Position numbers and translations under genes: made by a program. Under the pieces are notes generated by a model. It saw only the letters and a program-made list of their open reading frames with translations. It did no database searches and was not told the origin of the DNA. 15,916 bases of DNA, taken from assembly GCA_003487005.1 (NCBI GenBank), contig DNFG01000017.1:1-15916 (forward strand), in the 5' to 3' direction. The stretch comes from Bryobacterales bacterium (GTDB lineage Bacteria > Acidobacteriota > Terriglobia > Bryobacterales > Bryobacteraceae). Below are positions 8,085 to 13,231 of the stretch, one piece after another (positions within the stretch are counted from its first letter, which is position 1; every line of letters begins with the position of its first letter).

Positions 8085-8405
8085 CTAGTTAAAGACCAGC
8101 TTGGTGTTGGTACCGCCCAGGCGGATCTCGCTGACCTTCATCTTGCCGTCCTCGGTGATATAGCGGACCGAGGTGGAGGAGAACTTCGAGTCCGAAGTCT
8201 CCATCTTTACGGAAGCTTCCACCGACTGCTTGCCCTTGCTGATGATGACTTTACTGTCATCAACGGTCAGTTTGTACTGGCCGGGCTTGAGCTCCTGGCC
8301 CGAGACGATCGAGGGCTGGAAGATCTGGACGCTGTGGGTGGAGGCGCTGGCGACAGCGAGCGCGAGGGTCAGGAACAGGACGAGGCACTTCAGGGTATTG
8401 GTCAT
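8085..8405 (-). CDS. Small secreted protein of unknown function
   Basis: 106 residues from the ATG at 8405. Residues 1-22 form a signal peptide (MTNTLKCLVLFLTLALAVASAS). The mature part is about 84 residues, rich in Lys/Ser/Val, with a beta pattern: LKPGQYKLTVDDSKVIISKG (39-58), SVRYITEDGKMKVSEIRLGG (79-98), ending TKLVFN. It has no Cys after the signal peptide and no lipobox. I recognise the pattern as resembling small exported proteins frequent in acidobacterial genomes, but know no function. A GTG at 8414 is in frame too; GAGGA lies 9 nt before the ATG and abuts the GTG, so a Shine-Dalgarno-led ATG is preferred. A TATAAT stands just upstream. It is flanked by miaA and the TPR gene on the same strand, with 63 bp to the latter. 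Confidence 0.85.
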   Translation of the reverse strand: MTNTLKCLVLFLTLALAVASASTHSVQIFQPSIVSGQELKPGQYKLTVDDSKVIISKGKQSVEASVKMETSDSKFSSTSVRYITEDGKMKVSEIRLGGTNTKLVFN

Positions 8406-8414
8406 CGTGGACAC

Positions 8415-8419
8415 TCCTC
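8415..8419 (-). promoter_or_regulatory. Shine-Dalgarno GAGGA that decides the start of the small secreted protein
   Basis: GAGGA on the minus strand has no spacing to the GTG at 8414 but 9 nt to the ATG at 8405, which favours the ATG. It is one of few convincing ribosome binding sites in the window. Confidence 0.55.
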
Positions 8420-8424
8420 AATTC

Positions 8425-8430
8425 ATTATA
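8425..8430 (-). promoter_or_regulatory. -10 TATAAT before the small secreted protein
   Basis: TATAAT is followed by GAATTGAGGA, an in-frame GTG at 8414, and then the ATG at 8405. GAGGA is well spaced for the ATG. If transcription begins about 7 nt after the hexamer, the Shine-Dalgarno lies at the very 5' end of a leader of about 13 nt. Confidence 0.45.
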
Positions 8431-8479
8431 GGCGCATTTCTACGATTAATGCACGTGCGGCTTCGAACAAAAGAGTCCT

Positions 8480-8497
8480 AGTCAAGGAATATTGACT
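8480..8497. repeat. Perfect inverted repeat AGTCAA-N6-TTGACT
   Basis: AGTCAA, GGAATA, TTGACT in the 176-bp gap between miaA and the small secreted protein gene, in a locally AT-rich stretch 50 nt upstream of that gene's TATAAT. It could be an operator half-site pair, or two opposed -35 boxes; no matching -10 was found for either. Confidence 0.35.
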
Positions 8498-8590
8498 GGA
8501 AACTATTATCCGTGGTGTGACCCGAGATTCGGGACCGGCTGTGCATCTGGCGCTCACACTGATTCATACGCACGAGGACGGATTTGGTTC

Positions 8591-9556
8591 TCAAAAAGAG
8601 GAGGGTGACGCGTGTAAACTTTGCAGAAAGGAGCAAACGATCCCGGCTGCGCTGGAAGCAATCGAAAGATCGCCCCCAAAGCCGCTCAGGTACTGGGCGC
8701 CGGGCTCGCGCCGAAACCAGGTGATCTGGCGCTTGGCGTACTGGCAGGTGGCGAAGAAGGTGAGTTGGATGGCCTGGTCGACGGACAGCCGGCCCTCGAC
8801 GACGCCGAGGGCTTCCTTGTATCCAATTGCTTCAAAAGGCTTTGCCGTCGCGGGCAGGCCCTGACAAAGGAGCTGACTGACCTCCTCGACGAGTCCGGTT
8901 TCGAACATTTGGCGCGTCCGGAGAGCGATCTGTGCGCGAAGCGCTCCACGTTCAGGGAGGAGAACCAGTTTAAGAGGCGCGAAGCCGCTGAGGGGAGCAG
9001 CCCCGGCGGAGAAGAGCCTGGAAGCGGGGCGTCCCGCGAGGAGACAGATCTCGAGGGCGCGAACGAGTTTCTGATGATCGTTGAGATGGATCCTGGCGGC
9101 GGTGGGGGGATCGAGCCGGAGGAGGAGGCGGTGGAGTCGGCCGGGGCGGCGTGCTTCGAGGGACAGCAGGCGCTGGCGGAGGGCGGGGTCGCGTTGTGGT
9201 CCGGGGCTGAGACCATCCAGGGTGGCGCGGAGGTAGAAGCCGGTTCCGCCGGCGAGGACAGGAAGGCGTCCTCGTGAGGAGACGTCGTGAATGATGGGGC
9301 GGGCCAGTGAGGCGAACCGGCCCGCGTCGCAGGATTCAAGTGGATCGAGGATGTCGGCCAGGTGGTGCGGAATATCGAGGCGTTCGGCGGGCGGAGTCTT
9401 GGCCGTACCGATGTCGAAGCCACGATAGATCTGGAGGGAGTCGCAGTTGATGATTTCGCCGTCGAACTGCCGGGCGAGGAGGAGGGCGAGGGCGCTTTTC
9501 CCGGAGGCGGTGGGGCCGAGGACGGCGACAAGGGGCCGCGCGGGGATGCCAGACAC
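8591..9556 (-). CDS. miaA: tRNA dimethylallyltransferase
   Basis: Transfers dimethylallyl from DMAPP to N6 of A37 in tRNAs that read UNN codons. Numbered from the GTG at 9556, Walker A is GPTASGKS at 14-21, then INCDSLQIYRGFDIGTAK at 36-53, GGTGFYLRA in the middle, AIGYKEALG, and the tRNA-binding ATCQYAKRQITWFRRE near the end. It has 321 residues, with a tail of about 30 residues (after YLSGFGGDL) that I do not recognise. An ATG at 9583 would add nine residues (MRFRRYTKI). The GTG is preferred because TACACT lies 6 nt before it, which would make the message leaderless, and because the length before Walker A is then normal for MiaA. No Shine-Dalgarno precedes either start. It is divergent from the TPR gene at 9683. 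Confidence 0.95.
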   Translation of the reverse strand: MSGIPARPLVAVLGPTASGKSALALLLARQFDGEIINCDSLQIYRGFDIGTAKTPPAERLDIPHHLADILDPLESCDAGRFASLARPIIHDVSSRGRLPVLAGGTGFYLRATLDGLSPGPQRDPALRQRLLSLEARRPGRLHRLLLRLDPPTAARIHLNDHQKLVRALEICLLAGRPASRLFSAGAAPLSGFAPLKLVLLPERGALRAQIALRTRQMFETGLVEEVSQLLCQGLPATAKPFEAIGYKEALGVVEGRLSVDQAIQLTFFATCQYAKRQITWFRREPGAQYLSGFGGDLSIASSAAGIVCSFLQSLHASPSSF

Positions 9557-9562
9557 GATTTT

Positions 9563-9568
9563 AGTGTA
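9563..9568 (-). promoter_or_regulatory. -10-like TACACT 6 nt before the miaA GTG
   Basis: GGTACACT, then AAAATC, then GTG at 9556. It lies inside the reading frame if miaA is started at the ATG at 9583, which is the main reason for choosing the GTG. Confidence 0.5.
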
Positions 9569-9603
9569 CCGCCGGAAGCGCATCGGGCCGTCCCAACATC
9601 AGA

Positions 9604-9609
9604 TATAGT
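9604..9609 (+). promoter_or_regulatory. Possible -10 (TATAGT) for the large TPR gene
   Basis: TATAGT lies in the 126-bp region between miaA and the TPR gene, with no good -35. Transcription from it would give a leader of about 67 nt that starts just before the hairpin region at 9625-9660. Confidence 0.3.
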
Positions 9610-9624
9610 GAGGAAATATCAACT

Positions 9625-9660
9625 GCCGCCCTCAGTGTCCCTGGAGGGGCGGCGGGACAC
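9625..9660 (+). promoter_or_regulatory. Two overlapping hairpins in the leader of the large TPR gene
   Basis: Hairpin A pairs GCCGCCCTC (9625-9633) with GAGGGGCGGC (9644-9653), 9 bp with one bulged G. Hairpin B pairs GTGTCCC (9635-9641) with GGGACAC (9654-9660), 7 bp perfect. The arms interleave with no linker between 9653 and 9654, so both full stems cannot readily form together. The shared part contains GGAGGGG, the strongest purine block before the gene. The region ends 22 nt before the ATG and has no T-run, so it is not a plain terminator. Confidence 0.4.
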
Positions 9661-9682
9661 AAGGGAACGGCCCAATCGCCTT

Positions 9683-11743
9683 ATGAAACTGGATTTACGC
9701 GTTCTGCCTGCCGCGGCCCTGTTGGCTGTGGCCGCGTTAACGACTCCCGGGTGGAGCCAGACGGCGTCTTCGCCGACGGCTGCGCCGAGCAAAGCCGACG
9801 CCTATTATCACGCCGCCCTGGCACATCTGTATACAGAACTCGCGGCCTCCTACGGAGGCCGGGGCGAGTATGTCACGAAGGCGGTGGAGAACTACAAACT
9901 GGCGATGAGCGCCGATCCGGACTCGGGTTATCTGGCGAATGAGCTGGCCGATCTGTACCTGCAGACCGGGCAGTTGCGGACGGCGGTAGGCGAGTTCGAG
10001 GAACGGGTGAAACGGAATCCGGAGGACGTGAATGCGAGGCGGATCCTGGCGAAGTTCTACACCGCCCGCCTGCGCGAGGGATCGCAGACCCGGCTGAACC
10101 AGGAGATGTTGAACGCGGCCATCGCGCAGTACACGCGGGTGACGGAACTGGCGCCCCGGGACATGGACGCCTGGCTGATGCTGGGCCGGCTGGAGAAGGC
10201 GAACCAGAACTCGCCGGCGGCCGAAAAAGCTTTCAAGCAGGCCCTGGAACTGGACGGCGACAACGAGGATGCCATGACAGGGCTGGCGATGGTGTATGGC
10301 GACCTCGGGGACACGGCGGGCGCGAGTCAGATGCTGCGCCGGGTGGCGGAAAAGAATCCGAATTTGCGGACGCTGACCACCCTGGCAGGCACATACGAGC
10401 AGATGAAGGAGTATGGGCTTGCGGCCGAGACGTACGGGCGGGCGCTGGAGATGAACCGGGAGAACACGGACCTGAAGAGAGCGTACGCCCAGGCACTGTT
10501 CACGGCGGAGCAGTACGACAAGGCTCTGGTGGTGCTGGAAGAGTTGGTAACGGAAGATGCGAACGATCTGCTGGCAAACTTGAGGTTGTCTCAGATCTAC
10601 CGGGAAAAGAAGCAGTTCGCGAAGGCGCGGGAGCACGCGGCGAAGGCCCGGCAGTTGGACCCGAATAACCTCGAGATCCGCTACAACGAAGTGGCGCTCC
10701 TGGAAGCGGAGGGGAAGATTCAGGACGCGATCGCGCTGATGCGGCAGATGGTGGATGCGATTCCGGCGAGCACGAATTCGATCAGCGAACGCAGCAACCG
10801 GGTGATCCTGCTGGAACGGCTCGGGATTCTGCACCGGATGGCGGAACAGACCGGCGAAGCAGTGGCCGCGTTCAGGGAGATCGTGAAACTGGACCCGGAG
10901 GCCTCCAACCGGGCGTCCGCGCAGATCATCGACACGTTGCGCGTGGGCAGGGATTTCGCCGAGGCGGAGAAGGAACTGGGCCATGCGCGGGAGAAATATC
11001 CGAACGATCGCCTGCTGAAGGTGATCGGGGCGAACCTGTACGCCGATCTCGGGCGTTTCAGCGAAGCGGAAGCAACTCTGAAGTCGCTGATGGGCGGGGA
11101 GCAGGACCGGGAGACGCTGCTGTCGTTGGCGCACGTTTACGAGAAGGCGCGCAACTACAAGGAGATGGAGCGGACGGTGAACGCGGCGGAGAAGTTGTCC
11201 CGCAACGATGATGAGCGCGAGGCGATCTACTTCATGCGCGGGGCGATGTTCGAGAAGATGAAGCGGTTCGACAAGGCGGAGGCGGAGTTCCGGCGGGTGC
11301 TGGCGATGAATCCGCAGAGCGCGTCGGCGTTGAACTATCTCGGCTACATGCTGGCGGACCGGAACGAGAGGCTGAACGAGGCCCTGGAGATGATTCAGAA
11401 GGCGGTGGACATGGATCCGCACAATGCGGCCTTTCTGGACAGCCTGGGGTGGGTATATTACCGGCTGAACCGGCTCGAAGAGGCGGAAGACTACCTGCGG
11501 CGGTCACTGGAGCGGGGCAGCCGGGACGCGACCGTACACGACCACCTGGGGGATGTGCTGGTGAGCCGGGGCAACCTGAAGGACGCGATCGCACAATGGG
11601 AGATCGCGGTGCGCGAGTGGCAGTCAGCGGCACCGAGCGAGATGGATCCGAAGGCGGTGGCGAAGATCGAGCAGAAGCTCGAGAACGCGAAAGTGCGGCT
11701 GGCGCGGGAGTCTGGACAGGCTCCGCCGAAGCAGCGGCCGTAG
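9683..11743 (+). CDS. Exported multi-TPR protein
   Basis: 686 residues from the ATG at 9683. The open frame reaches further upstream, but only this Met gives a signal peptide (MKLDLRVLPAAALLAVAALTTPGWSQ, residues 1-26). The rest is nearly all TPR helical pairs, roughly 15 repeats from 65 to 650, such as PAAEKAFKQALELDGDNEDA and RFDKAEAEFRRVLAMNPQSA. The C-terminal block LNYLGYMLADR (550-560), FLDSLGWVYYRLNRLEEAEDY (584-604) and HLGDVLVSRGNLKDAI (621-636) matches a TPR family also found in Proteobacteria. It is probably a periplasmic or membrane-associated scaffold; the partner is unknown. No Shine-Dalgarno lies at normal distance, and the leader holds two overlapping inverted repeats. It converges with the histidine kinase gene, 10 bp apart. 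Confidence 0.9.
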   Translation: MKLDLRVLPAAALLAVAALTTPGWSQTASSPTAAPSKADAYYHAALAHLYTELAASYGGRGEYVTKAVENYKLAMSADPDSGYLANELADLYLQTGQLRTAVGEFEERVKRNPEDVNARRILAKFYTARLREGSQTRLNQEMLNAAIAQYTRVTELAPRDMDAWLMLGRLEKANQNSPAAEKAFKQALELDGDNEDAMTGLAMVYGDLGDTAGASQMLRRVAEKNPNLRTLTTLAGTYEQMKEYGLAAETYGRALEMNRENTDLKRAYAQALFTAEQYDKALVVLEELVTEDANDLLANLRLSQIYREKKQFAKAREHAAKARQLDPNNLEIRYNEVALLEAEGKIQDAIALMRQMVDAIPASTNSISERSNRVILLERLGILHRMAEQTGEAVAAFREIVKLDPEASNRASAQIIDTLRVGRDFAEAEKELGHAREKYPNDRLLKVIGANLYADLGRFSEAEATLKSLMGGEQDRETLLSLAHVYEKARNYKEMERTVNAAEKLSRNDDEREAIYFMRGAMFEKMKRFDKAEAEFRRVLAMNPQSASALNYLGYMLADRNERLNEALEMIQKAVDMDPHNAAFLDSLGWVYYRLNRLEEAEDYLRRSLERGSRDATVHDHLGDVLVSRGNLKDAIAQWEIAVREWQSAAPSEMDPKAVAKIEQKLENAKVRLARESGQAPPKQRP

Positions 11744-11753
11744 CTGCACCAGA

Positions 11754-13160
11754 CTAGACCGACGATTCCTGGAGACAGGCTTCACAGGGCAGGAGGATCC
11801 GGACCCGGGTTCCCTGCCCTTCCTGGCTTTCCACCTCGATCTCCCCGCCGTGCTCGCGCAGAATGCGGCGAAAACTGAACATACTCCAGTTGCCGGAGGC
11901 GATGCGCCCGCCGGCGGTATGGAATCGGGGCTCGAAGATGGCAGCGAGGTCTTCTCGCTTCATCCCTTTTCCTTCGTCCACCACGAGGATCTCAACGGCC
12001 TCATCCGTGGAGCGGGAGGAGATGCGGATGCGCCCCCGGCCGCCACTGAGTGCGTTGGCGGCGTTCGTCAACAGACCGTGGAAGACGGCGCTGAGCTGAG
12101 TGGGCCGGCTGAGAATCTTGGGGAGGGGGTGGAGATCCAGTTCAACCGCGACCTGGTGCTTGGACTCGGCCGAAAGGAGGGCCGCGGCATCGCGGAGGAG
12201 TTCATTCATGTCGGCTTCGAGGACATCGGCGCGGTCGAGGTTGGTGAAGCGCTGCATCCGGTCGACGATTTGGGCGAGGCGCGAAGAGGACTGGTGAAGA
12301 GACCGGCGAAGATCCGCCTGAAGGCGGAGGAGGCGCTCATGATCGGCGCCGTCGGCGGTGGCGAGGCGGGCATTGATGAGCAGGAGGGTATCGACGGCGC
12401 TCTTCAGGGCGCCGATGGGGGAATTGAGTTCGTGGCTGAGTGCGGCAGCGAGGCGGCCGAGGCTGGCGGCGTGGTCGCTGAGCAGGACGCGGGTTTCGGC
12501 GCGGCGGAGTTGTTCAGCGGATTCCAGACTGCGGACGTAGCCCTGGTAGTTGAGGTAGCGCTGGCGATAGAGGACAGCGGAGAGGGCTGTGGCCATAAAC
12601 GAGATGGTCTGGAGGAAGAGCAGGTGCTCGGGGATGGCGCCGCTGCCGATACTGAGGTACTGTTTGGCGAGGTTGGCCTGAAGGAGGTAGACAACACCCA
12701 GCGTGAAGCCGAGAGTGAGAGTCTGCATGGGGCGAAGGGGGACCGCGGCAACGCCGACGAGCAGAATGAGAGTAATCTGGCTGGGAATGTACGACTCGAT
12801 ACCGGGTTCGAGGGCGCTGACGCGGAGAGTGACCTGGTTCAGGGCGATGGAAACCAGGACAGCGAGGACCATGGAGAGGAGACGGGCGTTGCGCTGCCCG
12901 AACGCGGTGCGCGTGGCAGCGAAGGCGAGCAGTCCGAGGCAGACGAGCCAGACGGTGGCGGACAGGCGGTCGATGAGGGTCAACCCGTCGATGGGCATCA
13001 GCAGGAGGCGGCTGAAGGTGGCGAAGAAAGAGATACCGATGGTGACCCCGGCCGTGACCTTGAGGCCAAACAGACTCAGGCGGGTAATGAGTTGGTGAAA
13101 GCCGGGTTCCCGTTCAGCGGCTCCAGGGAAGATGTAGGCGCGCAACTCGCGCAGGTGCAT
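11754..13160 (-). CDS. Membrane sensor histidine kinase (HisKA/HATPase_c)
   Basis: 468 residues from the ATG at 13160; the frame reaches 13211, but the extension is basic and unlike a real N-terminus. Residues 25-205 contain about six hydrophobic segments forming a membrane sensor with no large periplasmic loop. A short helix (208-235) leads to the dimerisation domain with phospho-acceptor His243 in LSHELNSPIGAL. The ATPase domain has an N box LLTNAANALSGG (363-374), G1 DEGKGM (395-400) and the F box FEPRF (409-413). The G2 box, normally GLGL, reads GNWSMFSF (423-430). REHGG and EGQGTRVRILLP close the domain. No receiver domain or response regulator gene is seen nearby, so it may be an orphan kinase. 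A TAGACT lies 7 nt before the ATG. It is divergent from the NTT-HEAT gene. Confidence 0.92.
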   Translation of the reverse strand: MHLRELRAYIFPGAAEREPGFHQLITRLSLFGLKVTAGVTIGISFFATFSRLLLMPIDGLTLIDRLSATVWLVCLGLLAFAATRTAFGQRNARLLSMVLAVLVSIALNQVTLRVSALEPGIESYIPSQITLILLVGVAAVPLRPMQTLTLGFTLGVVYLLQANLAKQYLSIGSGAIPEHLLFLQTISFMATALSAVLYRQRYLNYQGYVRSLESAEQLRRAETRVLLSDHAASLGRLAAALSHELNSPIGALKSAVDTLLLINARLATADGADHERLLRLQADLRRSLHQSSSRLAQIVDRMQRFTNLDRADVLEADMNELLRDAAALLSAESKHQVAVELDLHPLPKILSRPTQLSAVFHGLLTNAANALSGGRGRIRISSRSTDEAVEILVVDEGKGMKREDLAAIFEPRFHTAGGRIASGNWSMFSFRRILREHGGEIEVESQEGQGTRVRILLPCEACLQESSV

Positions 13161-13167
13161 ACCCCTG

Positions 13168-13173
13168 AGTCTA
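13168..13173 (-). promoter_or_regulatory. -10-like TAGACT 7 nt before the histidine kinase ATG
   Basis: TAGACT is followed by CAGGGGT and ATG. AGGGG could be a Shine-Dalgarno, but it is only 1 nt from the ATG, too close for usual function. Confidence 0.45.
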
Positions 13174-13206
13174 GCGCGGCACCCGAAGGAGCGAGGCGGC
13201 CGATGG

Positions 13207-13212
13207 TACACT
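13207..13212 (+). promoter_or_regulatory. Extended -10-like TACACT before the NTT-HEAT gene
   Basis: TGGTACACT at 13204-13212 fits an extended -10 (TG, one base, hexamer). Unlike the minus-strand genes, it lies 19 nt before the ATG, giving a leader of about 12 nt. It faces away from the kinase element 33 bp off. Confidence 0.4.
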
Positions 13213-13231
13213 CAGGGTTCGCGCAGGCACC

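Noticed and set aside
8521..8533. Hairpin CCCGA-GAT-TCGGG as a miaA terminator
   Set aside because: The stem is only 5 bp and no T-run follows on the minus strand.
8517..8864. 115-residue plus-strand open frame starting in the miaA/small-protein gap
   Set aside because: Most of it is antisense to the end of miaA, and it has no ribosome binding site or recognisable product.
9625..9660. H-type pseudoknot from the two interleaved stems
   Set aside because: No nucleotide separates the 3' arms (9653/9654), so a linker cannot span the 9-bp first stem; alternative hairpins are more plausible.
9362..9682. Upstream extension of the large TPR gene
   Set aside because: The extra 107 residues overlap miaA antisense, and only the Met at 9683 begins a signal peptide.
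9737..11422. 561-residue minus-strand open frame
   Set aside because: Antisense to the TPR gene; rich in Leu/Arg/His/Gln/Pro as expected from reversed G-ending codons.
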